Origin: Methylococcus capsulatus str. Texas = ATCC 19069
Lineage (GTDB): Bacteria > Pseudomonadota > Gammaproteobacteria > Methylococcales > Methylococcaceae
Assembly: GCF_000424685.1 (NCBI RefSeq)
Contig: NZ_KE384224.1
Span: forward strand, 62,001-126,000
Reading direction: 5' to 3'
DNA: 64,000 nt
Under the pieces are notes generated by a model. It was not told where the DNA came from and did not search any database. It was given only the letters and a program-made list of their open reading frames with translations. Shown in pieces: positions 1 through 9,386 of the stretch. Position 1 is the first letter of the stretch. Each line of letters opens with the position of its first letter. Both the position numbers and the translations under genes were made by a program.

Positions 1-95
1 GTCGTCTGCCGATAGGTGGGACAATGCGGAGAGCAAAGGCCGCATTTGACGCACAGGTCGGCGTCAGCCAGGAGCGATTCCAGTGCCGGGTTCAC
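1..95 (-). CDS. [4Fe-4S] ferredoxin-type protein, GlcF-like (partial, N-terminus only)
   Basis: On the minus strand a GTG start lies five bases after the purH stop and opens a frame that runs off the left edge. Its 31 visible codons contain four cysteines spaced C-x2-C-x2-C-x3-C-P (residues 15-25), the signature of a [4Fe-4S] cluster site. The residues around it resemble the N-terminus of glycolate oxidase iron-sulfur subunits (GlcF) and related two-cluster Fe-S oxidoreductase subunits. The position suggests it is the last visible member of the dusB-fis-purH transcription unit. The rest is outside the window, so GlcF cannot be told from other members of the family. The ribosome binding site is weak. 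Confidence 0.6.
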   Translation of the reverse strand, partial: MNPALESLLADADLCVKCGLCSPHCPTYRQT

Positions 96-100
96 GGCTG

Positions 101-1663
101 CTAATGGCGGAAGTGACGGATGCCGGTGAAGACCATGGCCATGCCGTGTTCGTCCGCCGCAGCGATCACCTCGGGGTCCCTGACCGAACCGCCCGGTTGG
201 ATCACCGCCGTGACCCCGGCTTCGGCGGCGGCGTCGATACCGTCGCGGAACGGGAAGTACGCGTCGGAGGCGACGACCGAACCCGCCACGCTCAAGCCTT
301 CGTCCTGCGCCTTGAGCGCGGCGATGCGGGCGGAGTAGACGCGGCTCATCTGGCCGGCGCCGATGCCGACCGTGCGGCGGTCCCTGCAATAGACGATGGC
401 GTTGGACTTGACGAATTTGGCCACCCGCCAGGCGAACTGGAGGTCGATCAGCTCCTGTTCCGTCGGCGAGCGCCGGCTCACGACCCGGAAACGCTCGCCG
501 GTCACCCGTTCGATGTCTTTGTCCTGCACCAGCAAGCCGCCGCCGACGCGCTTGAAATCCAGCTCCGCTGCTGGCTCGGCGGGCCAGGGGCCGGTGCTCA
601 GCACGCGCACGTTGGGCTTGGCGGCCAGAACGGGCAGGGCATCGTCGGCAATCGCGGGCGCGATGACGACCTCGACGAACTGCCGTTCGACGATGGCACG
701 GGCGGTTTCGGCGTCCAGCGTCCGGTTGAACGCGATGATGCCGCCGAAGGCGGAGGTGGGATCGGTGGCATAGGCCAGGTCGTAGGCCTGGGACAGGGTG
801 GTGCCTTCGGCTACGCCGCACGGATTGGCGTGTTTGACGATCACGCAGGCGGGGAGATCCAAGAAACCCTTGACGCATTCGAGCGCGGCATCGGCATCGG
901 CGATATTGTTGTAAGACAGCTCCTTGCCCTGCAACTGGCGGGCCGATGCGATGCAGCCGGAGGGGGCGCCGGGTTCGAGGTAAAACGCCGCGCGCTGGTG
1001 TGGATTCTCGCCGTAGCGCATCGATTGGATACGACGAAAGCGCAGCAGCAGCGGATCGGCGAAGCCGTCAGCCCCTTGGCGGCGATCGAGATAGTCGGCG
1101 ATCGCTGCATCGTACCAGGCCGTATGACGGAAGGCCTTGGCCGCCAGAGCGAAGCGGGTGGCGTGTGACAGGCCGCCGCCGGAGGCTTCCAGCTCAGCCA
1201 GCACCGCGGCGTAGTCCGCAGGGTCGACCACCACCGCGACGGAAGCATGATTCTTCGACGCGGCGCGGATCAGGGCCGGGCCGCCGATGTCGATGTTCTC
1301 GATGGCGGTCTCCATGTCGCAATCGGGCCGGGCGACGGTCTGTTCGAACGGATAGAGATTGACCGCGACCAGGTCGATCGGGCGGATGCCGTGTTCTGCC
1401 ATGACCGCCTCGTCGATGCCGCGCCGGCCGAGGATGCCGCCATGAACCTTGGGGTGCAGCGTCTTGACCCGGCCGTCCATCATCTCCGGAAAGCCGGTGT
1501 AGTCGCTGACTTCGATGGCCGGGACGCCGTGTTCGGCCAACAGTCTGGCAGTGCCGCCGGACGAGATGATTTCGACGCCGATGCCGGCGAGGCCCCGGCA
1601 GAACTCCACGCAGCCGGTCTTGTCGGAAACGCTGACGAGGGCGCGGGCGATAGGATTGCTCAT
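101..1663 (-). CDS. purH: Bifunctional AICAR transformylase / IMP cyclohydrolase
   Basis: PurH catalyses the last two steps of IMP synthesis in the cytosol: formylation of AICAR from 10-formyltetrahydrofolate, then ring closure to IMP. The 520 residues match the usual bacterial length. Residues 1-200 are the MGS-like cyclohydrolase domain with the [10 protein letters not shown] segment (about 67-76). Residues 200-520 are the transformylase domain, with RYGENPHQ (216-223) and the catalytic Lys-His pair in VKHANPCG (277-278). The ATG at 1663 is chosen because family homology begins at [14 protein letters not shown]; the frame stays open upstream but that part has no family similarity. It lies 34 bases behind fis on the same strand. 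Confidence 0.96.
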   Translation of the reverse strand: MSNPIARALVSVSDKTGCVEFCRGLAGIGVEIISSGGTARLLAEHGVPAIEVSDYTGFPEMMDGRVKTLHPKVHGGILGRRGIDEAVMAEHGIRPIDLVAVNLYPFEQTVARPDCDMETAIENIDIGGPALIRAASKNHASVAVVVDPADYAAVLAELEASGGGLSHATRFALAAKAFRHTAWYDAAIADYLDRRQGADGFADPLLLRFRRIQSMRYGENPHQRAAFYLEPGAPSGCIASARQLQGKELSYNNIADADAALECVKGFLDLPACVIVKHANPCGVAEGTTLSQAYDLAYATDPTSAFGGIIAFNRTLDAETARAIVERQFVEVVIAPAIADDALPVLAAKPNVRVLSTGPWPAEPAAELDFKRVGGGLLVQDKDIERVTGERFRVVSRRSPTEQELIDLQFAWRVAKFVKSNAIVYCRDRRTVGIGAGQMSRVYSARIAALKAQDEGLSVAGSVVASDAYFPFRDGIDAAAEAGVTAVIQPGGSVRDPEVIAAADEHGMAMVFTGIRHFRH

Positions 1664-1697
1664 TGGATCTCTCGGGTCGGAAAGGCTGGGAAATTGC

Positions 1698-1988
1698 TCA
1701 CTCGATGCCGTGCTGCTGCATCTTCTTGCGCAGTGTGCTGCGGCTGAGGCCCAGCAACTGGGCGGCGCGGGTCTGGTTGTGACAGCAGTGCTCGAGCACG
1801 GTACGGATGAGCGGTCGTTCGACTTCACCCATGACGAGGGTATACATGTCGGTCACGCTGATGCCGTCCAGCTGTGACAGATAATTGACCAAGGCCGCAC
1901 GTACCTGCTCGCTGAGCACCACGGGCGCGGGGGAGGGATCCTTGGGCGGAGATTCGAAAGATTCAAGCAATCGATTGTCCTGTCTCAT
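1698..1988 (-). CDS. fis: Fis family nucleoid-associated DNA-binding protein
   Basis: This 96-residue protein is a Fis homologue, a homodimeric nucleoid protein that bends DNA and modulates rRNA, recombination and growth-phase promoters. The C-terminal third carries the Fis helix-turn-helix (residues about 73-93, [17 protein letters not shown]). The middle has the four-helix dimerisation segment around VNYLSQLDG. Its start overlaps the dusB stop in an ATGA, so translation is probably coupled; dusB-fis is the classical gammaproteobacterial arrangement. The N-terminus is richer in proline than in enteric Fis. purH follows it here. Confidence 0.93.
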   Translation of the reverse strand: MRQDNRLLESFESPPKDPSPAPVVLSEQVRAALVNYLSQLDGISVTDMYTLVMGEVERPLIRTVLEHCCHNQTRAAQLLGLSRSTLRKKMQQHGIE

Positions 1989-2968
1989 GCAGCGGTCTTC
2001 TCGAACTGAAATTTCAACAGGGCTTCCACAGCGGAGAGCTGCTGGGGGGCGTTGGCGAGGGAAAAAATCCCCGGTACCAGCCGGTCGTCCAGACCCGGGA
2101 TCCGGGCGGCGTACCAGCCGATATGTTTGCGTGCGATCCGCACCCCCTGCTTCTCCCCATAGAAGGAATACAGCGCTTCGAGGTGGCCGAGCACGGTGCG
2201 GCGGATCTCATCGAGCGTAGGGGGCAAGGGCTGGCGACCGTCCTTGAGCCGCGCGTCGATTTCCCGCAGCAGCCAGGGCCGTCCCCAGGCGCCACGGCCG
2301 ATCATCACGGCATCCGCGCCGGTCGATCGGAGCACGGCCTCGGCTTTTCCGGGAGAGTCGATGTCGCCGTTGGCGATGACCGGAATGCCGATGGCTTTCT
2401 TAACTTCGGTAATTGTAGAGTATTCGGCTGCCCCCGCAAACCCGCAGGCGCGGGTGCGGCCATGAACCGTGAGCGCCCGGATTCCGGCGCTTTCGGCGAT
2501 TTTTCCGATGCTGACCGCATTGCGGGACGCCGAATCCCAGCCGGTCCTGATCTTCAGGGTGACCGGAACCGGTACGGCCTGGACCACCGCTTCGAGGATG
2601 TTCGCCACCAGCTTCTCGTCGCGCAGCAGGGCCGAACCGGCGGCGACGTTGCAGACTTTTTTCGCGGGGCAGCCCATGTTGATGTCGATGATGTCGGCGC
2701 CGAGATCGACAGTGCGGCGCGCCGCCTCGGCCATCTCCCTCGGATCGGCGCCGACGATCTGGACGCTGATCGGGCCAGGCTCACCGCGGTGATCTTGCCG
2801 CAGCCTGGACTTGCGTGTGGCCTGCAACGCCGGGCTGGCGGATATCATCTCCGAGACCGCGAGCCCCGCGCCGAATTGCCGGCAGAGCCTGCGAAAAGGG
2901 AGATCGGTGACGCCCGCCATGGGTGCGAGGATGACCGGGCTACTGAGGCGGTAGGGTCCGATTTGCAT
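1985..2968 (-). CDS. dusB: tRNA-dihydrouridine synthase B
   Basis: DusB is an FMN- and NADPH-dependent enzyme that reduces uridine to dihydrouridine in the tRNA D-loop. The 327-residue protein has the FMN-binding start (LAPMAGVTD, residues 14-22), the catalytic cysteine in NMGCPAKKV (Cys100) and the phosphate-binding HGRTR motif. These place it in the Dus family, and the dusB-fis linkage separates DusB from DusA and DusC. The ATG at 2968 matches the family start. The unit may begin further up, since the GNAT gene ends 88 bases upstream on the same strand. Confidence 0.94.
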   Translation of the reverse strand: MQIGPYRLSSPVILAPMAGVTDLPFRRLCRQFGAGLAVSEMISASPALQATRKSRLRQDHRGEPGPISVQIVGADPREMAEAARRTVDLGADIIDINMGCPAKKVCNVAAGSALLRDEKLVANILEAVVQAVPVPVTLKIRTGWDSASRNAVSIGKIAESAGIRALTVHGRTRACGFAGAAEYSTITEVKKAIGIPVIANGDIDSPGKAEAVLRSTGADAVMIGRGAWGRPWLLREIDARLKDGRQPLPPTLDEIRRTVLGHLEALYSFYGEKQGVRIARKHIGWYAARIPGLDDRLVPGIFSLANAPQQLSAVEALLKFQFEKTAA

Positions 2969-3056
2969 AGCGGTGGAAAAAAGCGGGGAAGTCTACCGGG
3001 ACGCGCCATCGCTGCCAAGGACTGGCGCCGTCGGCGCTGGCATGGTATGGAACCGC

Positions 3057-3905
3057 CTAGCCCAGCTCGTAAGTCGTGATGCCGAAGGTGCGTTCCAACG
3101 GCAGGGAGGGTATCCGCGGTGTATACATGCGCGCGGTTTCGAAGACCCGCCGCATGCCATGCTGGGCGGCCAGCTGCAAGGCGGCGGTATTGGGTGCCGG
3201 CATGTCGATGTAGATGGGGGCCGTTCCCGCGTGAGGACGGAAAGCTTGCAGCAGGCACGCCGCGATTCGGGGTGTGTCGGCGAACAATGGACCGAGCTTG
3301 TAGCCCCTACGGCAAGGGCGAAGCAGTCCGTATCCGGCGATGTCGCCATCGTCGGAGCGGTAGAGCAGGCCGGTACACCCCGGCTGTCGGGTCCAGACAC
3401 GCAGGAATCCATCCCGGCTCCCCGGGAACAGTGCGGCGTCATAGGCCAGGATCGCGTCGAACTCGGACGGTTCCAGCCGACCCACGGCGGTATCCGTTTC
3501 CAGGGCCGCGGGACCGTTCCACTCGAAACGGATGTTGCGGTGGGCGGTGACGAAGCCGGAACGGGCATAGCTGGACTGCCGTTCGATTACGCCGTCCAGG
3601 CCGACCGTCCGCTCTCCCAGATGCTCCACGGCGGCATGCCAGAGCTTGAGGCCGAAACCCTTGCCACGGTGCTCCGGCCGCACGATATAGAGCCCGATGA
3701 AACCGAAGTCGCCGGGATAGGATACCGCGCTGATGCTCCCTACCGGCTCGTCGTCCAGAAAGCCCATGAAAAATCCGGAAGGGTCCGCGGCGAAGAAGCT
3801 CGCCGCATCGTGCAGGCCGGGGTTCCATCCTTCTGCCGCCGCCCAGTCCAGCGCCAGCTCCAGCCGTTGCCGGTCCATGCGTTCGATATGGAATTTCTGC
3901 TGCAT
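3057..3905 (-). CDS. GNAT family N-acetyltransferase with C-terminal Acetyltransf_18-like domain
   Basis: This 282-residue cytosolic protein has an N-terminal GNAT fold: a beta strand ending in IGLYIVRPEHRGKGFG, which carries the R/Q-x2-G-x-G/A acetyl-CoA pyrophosphate loop (residues about 70-84), then a helix and the VGLDGV strand. The second half resembles the C-terminal acetyltransferase-like domain of YitH-type proteins. The acceptor substrate cannot be read from the sequence. It sits 55 bases behind dtd and 88 bases before dusB, all on the minus strand. Nothing in the context points to a specific pathway. Confidence 0.8.
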   Translation of the reverse strand: MQQKFHIERMDRQRLELALDWAAAEGWNPGLHDAASFFAADPSGFFMGFLDDEPVGSISAVSYPGDFGFIGLYIVRPEHRGKGFGLKLWHAAVEHLGERTVGLDGVIERQSSYARSGFVTAHRNIRFEWNGPAALETDTAVGRLEPSEFDAILAYDAALFPGSRDGFLRVWTRQPGCTGLLYRSDDGDIAGYGLLRPCRRGYKLGPLFADTPRIAACLLQAFRPHAGTAPIYIDMPAPNTAALQLAAQHGMRRVFETARMYTPRIPSLPLERTFGITTYELG

Positions 3906-3960
3906 GGCGAATACCTCCGCATACTCATCGGACGATGATAGCGGACGCGGACCATGGGGC

Positions 3961-4422
3961 CTATCCCCCCGGAGGCCGGTCGGGCGGACAGCGCAGCAGA
4001 AAGGTCACAGGACCGTCATTGACGAGAAAGACCTGCATGTCGGCGCCGAAGCGCCCGGTTGCAACGGGGGAATGCCGGCGCTGGGTGGCATCCACCAGTG
4101 CGTCGAACAGCCGGCGGCCGGTTTCGGGATCGGCTGCGGGGGTGAAGCTCGGACGCATGCCTTTCGCGGTGTCGGCGGCCAGGGTGAACTGCGAGACCAG
4201 CAGCAGGCCGCCGCCCGTTTCGGCCAGGCTCAGGTTCATGCGGTTTTCGCTGTCCGGGAACATCCGGTAGCCGAGCAGGCGCTCAGCCATCCGCGACACC
4301 TGGGTCGCGCCATCGCCGCGCTCGATAGCGACGAGGGCCAGGGTGCCCCGGCCTATGGCGCCGACCGTCGCGCCGTCGACCCGGACGCTGGCCTGGGTGA
4401 CCCGCTGGATCAGGGCGATCAT
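3961..4422 (-). CDS. dtd: D-aminoacyl-tRNA deacylase
   Basis: Dtd hydrolyses D-amino acids (and glycine mischarged on tRNA-Ala) from tRNA and so protects translation. The 153-residue length is close to the family norm. It shows the active-site SQFTLAAD segment (77-84) and the VNDGPVTF segment (about 134-141), which carries the cross-subunit Gly-cisPro motif of the dimeric active site. The ATG at 4422 is chosen because [13 protein letters not shown] is the family N-terminus; the longer open frame upstream lies over the rhodanese gene. Only one base separates it from the rhodanese stop, so the two are probably co-translated. Confidence 0.95.
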   Translation of the reverse strand: MIALIQRVTQASVRVDGATVGAIGRGTLALVAIERGDGATQVSRMAERLLGYRMFPDSENRMNLSLAETGGGLLLVSQFTLAADTAKGMRPSFTPAADPETGRRLFDALVDATQRRHSPVATGRFGADMQVFLVNDGPVTFLLRCPPDRPPGG

Positions 4423-4423
4423 T

Positions 4424-4744
4424 TCAATAACGGGGCATGCCGGGATCGGCTTCCCGCGCCCAGGCATCGATTCCACCGGCAAGATTGATGACCCGCCCGA
4501 AGCCCTGGGTCTCCAGAAACCGGGCGACCTGAAAGCTCCGCATGCCGTGGTGACAGACCACGACGGTCGTCCGGTCGGGGTCGAGTTCGCCCAGCCTCGA
4601 TACGATCTCTCCCATGGGGATGTGCAGACTGCCGTCGATGTGGCAAAAGGCGAACTCGCCGGGTTCACGCACGTCCAGCAGCAATGGGGCTGCCTCGGGT
4701 TCGTCGAGGAGTGCTTTGACTTGATGAGGGGTCAATTGTCGCAT
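4424..4744 (-). CDS. Single-domain rhodanese-like sulfurtransferase
   Basis: A 106-residue protein consisting of one rhodanese domain. The active-site loop is CHHGMRS with the persulfide-forming Cys64, preceded by DVREPGEF (residues 24-31), the usual CH2A-type motif. Single-domain rhodaneses move sulfane sulfur in the cytosol. The loop resembles those of GlpE/YgaP-type proteins, but the in vivo donor and acceptor are unknown. The start at 4744 agrees with family length. It is 70 bases downstream of the malate-CoA ligase alpha gene and adjoins dtd with a one-base gap. Confidence 0.88.
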   Translation of the reverse strand: MRQLTPHQVKALLDEPEAAPLLLDVREPGEFAFCHIDGSLHIPMGEIVSRLGELDPDRTTVVVCHHGMRSFQVARFLETQGFGRVINLAGGIDAWAREADPGMPRY

Positions 4745-4814
4745 GGTGGGAACGGGTAGGGGGCCACGGCGTACCGCCGAGAGCCCCGGTTCGTTGATCT
4801 CGGGAACCCGGCGA

Positions 4815-5717
4815 TCAGAATCTGATTCCGTGTTCCTGCGCGGCGCGTAGCACGGTCTGGCCGATCTGTGCCGGGTTGCGGGCGACGTACAGCCCCAAGG
4901 CTTCCATGGCGTCCATCTTGGCGCCGGCGGTGTCGGCCTCGCTGGAGATGATGGCGCCGGCATGGCCCATGCGTCGGCCGGTCGGTGCGGCAAGGCCTGC
5001 GACGAAGCCGATGACCGGCTTTGTCATGTTTTCCTTGGCCCAGCGGGCGGCGGCGACTTCCTGGGGGCCGCCGATTTCGCCGATCATCACCACGATCTCG
5101 GTTTCCGGGTCGGCTTCGAAGGCGCGCAGGACGGTGACGAAATCGGTTCCGTTGATGGGGTCGCCGCCGATGCCGACCGAGGTGGTGATGCCCAGCCCAA
5201 GCGCGGCCATCTGTTCCGTCGCCTCGTAATTGAGGGTGCCGGAGCGCGATACGATGCCGACGTTGCCCTTTTTGTAAATGTGCGAAGGCATGATGCCCAC
5301 CTTGCACTCGCCCGGCGTGATGATGCCGGGGGTGTTCGGTCCGATCACGATGGAATCCTTGCCCACCCGGTAGCGCTGCAGTCGGATCATGTCGTGTACC
5401 GGGATGCCGTCGGCGATGGTCACGGCGACCCGGATGCCGGCGTCTATGGCTTCCATCAACGCGTCCGCATTGAAGGGCGGCGGCACGAACACGGCGGAGA
5501 CGTCGGCGCCGGTGGCGGCCACGGCTTCAGCCACGGTGTCGAACACCGGCAGATGAGCGAGTTCGGGATCGGGATGGCGGGTGCCGCCTTTGCCAGGGGT
5601 GACACCGCCGACCACCCGGGTGCCCATCCGCATGGCGTCCTTGGCGTGGAAGGTGGCGTGCTCGCCGGTGAAGCCCTGGAAGATGACCTTGGAGTGCTTG
5701 TTAACGAATACGCTCAT
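4815..5717 (-). CDS. mtkB: Malate-CoA ligase (malate thiokinase) alpha subunit, SucD family
   Basis: The 300-residue protein belongs to the ATP-citrate/succinyl-CoA ligase alpha family. It has the CoA-binding Rossmann start (FQGFTGEHATFHA, about 13-25) and the phosphohistidine in MGHAGAII (His252). By sequence alone it could be succinyl-CoA synthetase alpha. The assignment to malate-CoA ligase rests on its position: with the beta subunit five bases upstream and malyl-CoA lyase beyond that, it forms the serine-cycle step malate to malyl-CoA. A conventional sucD gene would be expected elsewhere in the genome. Confidence 0.87.
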   Translation of the reverse strand: MSVFVNKHSKVIFQGFTGEHATFHAKDAMRMGTRVVGGVTPGKGGTRHPDPELAHLPVFDTVAEAVAATGADVSAVFVPPPFNADALMEAIDAGIRVAVTIADGIPVHDMIRLQRYRVGKDSIVIGPNTPGIITPGECKVGIMPSHIYKKGNVGIVSRSGTLNYEATEQMAALGLGITTSVGIGGDPINGTDFVTVLRAFEADPETEIVVMIGEIGGPQEVAAARWAKENMTKPVIGFVAGLAAPTGRRMGHAGAIISSEADTAGAKMDAMEALGLYVARNPAQIGQTVLRAAQEHGIRF

Positions 5718-5722
5718 GACTG

Positions 5723-6892
<1,170 letters not shown>

Positions 6893-6946
6893 GGACGATC
6901 TCCTCGTTCAACTCGAAATATGCATCGCGCGAGACAGGGGGGATTC

Positions 6947-7909
6947 CTACCGACGCGACTCGATCTGCTTCATCTGGCGGACCACGTTCTCCGCCATCCG
7001 GATCGAGGCGGCATCGATCAGCCGCCCATCCAGAGACACCGCGCCTTTGCCCTCCTTCGCCGCCTGCTCCATGGCTTCCAGGATGCGGTAGGCCCGCGTG
7101 ACCTCTTTTTCCGTGGGTGTGAAGATTTCGTTGCACAGTGGAATCTGGGAGGGATGGATCGCCCACTTCCCTTCGCAGCCCAGAGCCGCGGCACGGCGGG
7201 CTGCGGCGCGAAATCCTTCCGGATCGCTGAAATCGCCGAAGGGGCCGTCGATGGGGCGAAGTCCATAGGCGCGGCAGGCCGCGACCATGCGGGAAATGCC
7301 GAAATGCCACTGGTCGGCCCAGTGATAGGCGCGGGTACCGCTTTCGTCAGGGTCGGTCAGCATGCCGTAATCCGGGTTGGCGCCACCGATGTTGGTCGTG
7401 CGGGCGCGCACCGAGGCAGCGTAGTCGGCCACGCCGAACACCATGGCCTCCATGCGTTCAGGACAGGTGCGGGCGATCTCCTCCACGTTGGCCATGCCCA
7501 TGGCCGTTTCGATCAGCACGTGGATATTGATCGGTTTGAAACCTTTGTAGGCCTCGATCTGGGAAAGTAAAGTCGCGACGAACAGAACGTCCGAGGCGCT
7601 GCCGACTTTCGGCACCAGAATGGTGTCGAGCTTGTCGCCGCAGGACTCGACGATCTCAACGAGGTCCCGGTAGGCGTAATGGGTGTCGAGGCCGTTGATG
7701 CGGACGGAGACCGCGCATTTGGACCAGTCGTAGGTGTTGAGCGCGAAGACGATGTTCCGGCGCGCTTGCTCCTTGTCATCCGGCGCAACCGCATCTTCCA
7801 GGTCCAGAAAGACGATGTCGGCGCCGGCTTCCGGCGCTTTCTCGAGCATGCGTGGATTGCTGCCCGGCACCGCGAGTTCGCTGCGGTGTAGACGGTTCTT
7901 GACAGCCAT
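6947..7909 (-). CDS. mcl: Malyl-CoA lyase, CitE/HpcH family
   Basis: This 320-residue HpcH/HpaI aldolase/citrate lyase beta family protein would cleave L-malyl-CoA to glyoxylate and acetyl-CoA, the cleavage step of the serine cycle. Visible features are FLDLEDAV (34-41), VRINGLDT (69-76), and the putative magnesium ligands Glu134 in LIETAMG and Asp162 in GVADYAA, which are placed as in characterised malyl-CoA lyases. The ATG at 7909 gives the family N-terminus; an upstream extension of the frame has no similarity. It is the first gene of the mcl-mtkA-mtkB unit. Confidence 0.9.
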   Translation of the reverse strand: MAVKNRLHRSELAVPGSNPRMLEKAPEAGADIVFLDLEDAVAPDDKEQARRNIVFALNTYDWSKCAVSVRINGLDTHYAYRDLVEIVESCGDKLDTILVPKVGSASDVLFVATLLSQIEAYKGFKPINIHVLIETAMGMANVEEIARTCPERMEAMVFGVADYAASVRARTTNIGGANPDYGMLTDPDESGTRAYHWADQWHFGISRMVAACRAYGLRPIDGPFGDFSDPEGFRAAARRAAALGCEGKWAIHPSQIPLCNEIFTPTEKEVTRAYRILEAMEQAAKEGKGAVSLDGRLIDAASIRMAENVVRQMKQIESRR

Positions 7910-8280
7910 GTGACCTCTTGAGTTCTCAGATGTATTCAGGGGGTTGTGATCTTGTGCGTGGTTAGTGCGCATCGCTTCGCGAGCGTGCGTCGCCGTTGCG
8001 GGGGCGCATAACGGCGGCCGGAAATCGCCGGCATGGCGCATCTCCCGGCGTTCGGGTTGTTGTAAATCGTATACGGCGAACTCTGAATTATAAACCAGGC
8101 CATTGGGATTCACTAATATGCCCTTTCGGTGGCGATGTTCTATACTGCGAGGTGCACTCGCTACGGTGGAAATCGATTACCCCTGCCGGGTGCGGATGGG
8201 GCTGAATCTTTTGGGGCGCGTTCGCGTCGGAACGTAAAGCGGCGATGCTGACTCGGGTCAACAAAATCACACAAGGAGAA

Positions 8281-8309
8281 TTGTTACCGCCGTGGTTTTT
8301 TGCTAGCAT
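8281..8309 (+). promoter_or_regulatory. Sigma-70 type promoter for the coiled-coil outer membrane protein gene
   Basis: TTGTTA at 8281-8286, a 17-base spacer and TAGCAT at 8304-8309 preceded by TGC (extended -10) form a near-canonical promoter. Transcription would start near 8316, giving a leader of about 70 bases that contains the palindrome at 8331-8346. Confidence 0.6.
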
Positions 8310-8330
8310 CCTACCGGCAAGCAACTAACT

Positions 8331-8346
8331 GTTGCTCCGGAGCAAC
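8331..8346. repeat. Perfect 16-base palindrome in the leader of the outer membrane protein gene
   Basis: GTTGCTCCGGAGCAAC reads identically on both strands. It lies just downstream of the predicted transcription start and about 40 bases before the ATG. It could be an operator for a dimeric regulator. A hairpin is also possible, but with no loop bases it is less favoured as RNA. Its function is unknown. Confidence 0.5.
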
Positions 8347-8385
8347 GCTTTATCCAACTAACAATATTTTGTCGAGGGGATTTTC

Positions 8386-9309
8386 ATGAATCAGATCAAG
8401 AAATCGGGTGGTTTCACCACGCTGCTCACCGCGTCGATCGCCGCCGCTCTCGCGCCTTCGGTTTCCATGGCCGCTCCGAAAGCCCATGCTTCTTCGGCCC
8501 AGGCTTCGCTGGAACGGAGACTGCAGGTAATGGAACAGGAAATGCAGGCGCTGCGTGCTGAACTCGAGGCGTCGCGCTCAAAGGCCGAAGCGGAAGCGGC
8601 GGAAGCCAAAGCGGAGGCAAAGGATACGGCTCAGCAGGTACAGGCTCAGCAGGCGAAAGTGAATCAGGGGCTTGCCGAGCTGGCCAAACACGAAGAAAAG
8701 AAGGATGACATGGTCTTCTTCCGTGGTGGCTGGGCAGCCATGAATCATGCTCGTACCAGCGAACTGCTGGTCAACAACAATCTCCTTTCGTCGAACAATT
8801 TCGGTTCCGACAAGGCCGGCTGGTATGTCGGCGCAGGTCTGGATCACCGTCTGAGCGACGACACCTTCGGCATTTCCGACGACCTGGCGCTCGATGCCGA
8901 AATCATGTTCGACTACAAGAACTACGGCAGCGTCAACAACTCATTCGTCAGCAGCGTGACGGGCACGCGGATGCAGGCGCAGGTCACCATGTTCTCCCTG
9001 TATGCATCTCCCAAGCTGAAATACACCGGCATCGAAGGATTCCGTCCCTGGATCGTGCCGTTCGGTCTCAGCGTCAACGTCATCAGCCCGCCCTCCAGCG
9101 GCGTGACCGTGTTGAATCCCGGTCTGATGCTCGGTACCGGTCTGGAGTACAATATCTTCAAGAACCTGTGGGTGGGTGCCGACTTCCGGTACAACTTCAC
9201 CGGCGGCGACCTGAACTACAGCGTCAGGACGAACAACGGCAAGACCATCTTGAACAGCACCGATACGGACAACTACACCGCCGGTGCTTACGTCGGCATC
9301 GGCTTCTGA
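8386..9309 (+). CDS. Outer membrane beta-barrel protein with N-terminal coiled coil
   Basis: This 307-residue protein has a Sec signal peptide (residues 1 to about 29, ending SVSMA-AP). An alanine/glutamate-rich coiled coil follows (about 38-100, with repeats such as AEAEAAEAKAEA), then a predicted beta barrel of about 200 residues with alternating polar and aromatic strands. It ends in phenylalanine, as barrel proteins recognised by BAM usually do. An AG-rich ribosome binding site precedes the ATG. The coiled coil may trimerise or span the periplasm. It is monocistronic, with its own promoter and a strong terminator. I do not recognise a characterised family, and the porin or anchoring role is inferred. 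Confidence 0.75.
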   Translation: MNQIKKSGGFTTLLTASIAAALAPSVSMAAPKAHASSAQASLERRLQVMEQEMQALRAELEASRSKAEAEAAEAKAEAKDTAQQVQAQQAKVNQGLAELAKHEEKKDDMVFFRGGWAAMNHARTSELLVNNNLLSSNNFGSDKAGWYVGAGLDHRLSDDTFGISDDLALDAEIMFDYKNYGSVNNSFVSSVTGTRMQAQVTMFSLYASPKLKYTGIEGFRPWIVPFGLSVNVISPPSSGVTVLNPGLMLGTGLEYNIFKNLWVGADFRYNFTGGDLNYSVRTNNGKTILNSTDTDNYTAGAYVGIGF

Positions 9310-9335
9310 AGCCCGTCAGGCTCCTGGCCGGCCGC

Positions 9336-9362
9336 AGGGGGATCTCAGGATCCCCCTTTTTT
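9336..9362 (+). terminator. Rho-independent terminator after the outer membrane protein gene
   Basis: A perfect 9-bp GC-rich stem (9336-9344 with 9349-9357), a 4-base loop and a run of six T residues (9357-9362), 26 bases after the stop codon. This is a textbook intrinsic terminator. The next gene starts only 24 bases beyond it. Confidence 0.93.
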
Positions 9363-9386
9363 GTGCGACCCGTTTGCAGACCCCTG

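Larger units (their letters stand above)
7910..8385. promoter_or_regulatory. Divergent intergenic region between mcl and the coiled-coil outer membrane protein gene
   Basis: No gene was found in these 476 bases. On the minus strand a TATAAT lies at 8088-8093 (read in reverse) without a convincing -35; it would give mcl a leader of about 170 bases. On the plus strand the OMP gene has a good promoter and a leader palindrome, listed separately. The AT content is above that of the neighbouring genes, as expected for a control region. Confidence 0.5.

Noticed and set aside
83-1168. Long open frame on the plus strand opposite purH
   Set aside because: It is entirely antisense to a well-supported purH, has no family similarity, and such frames are common in GC-rich DNA.
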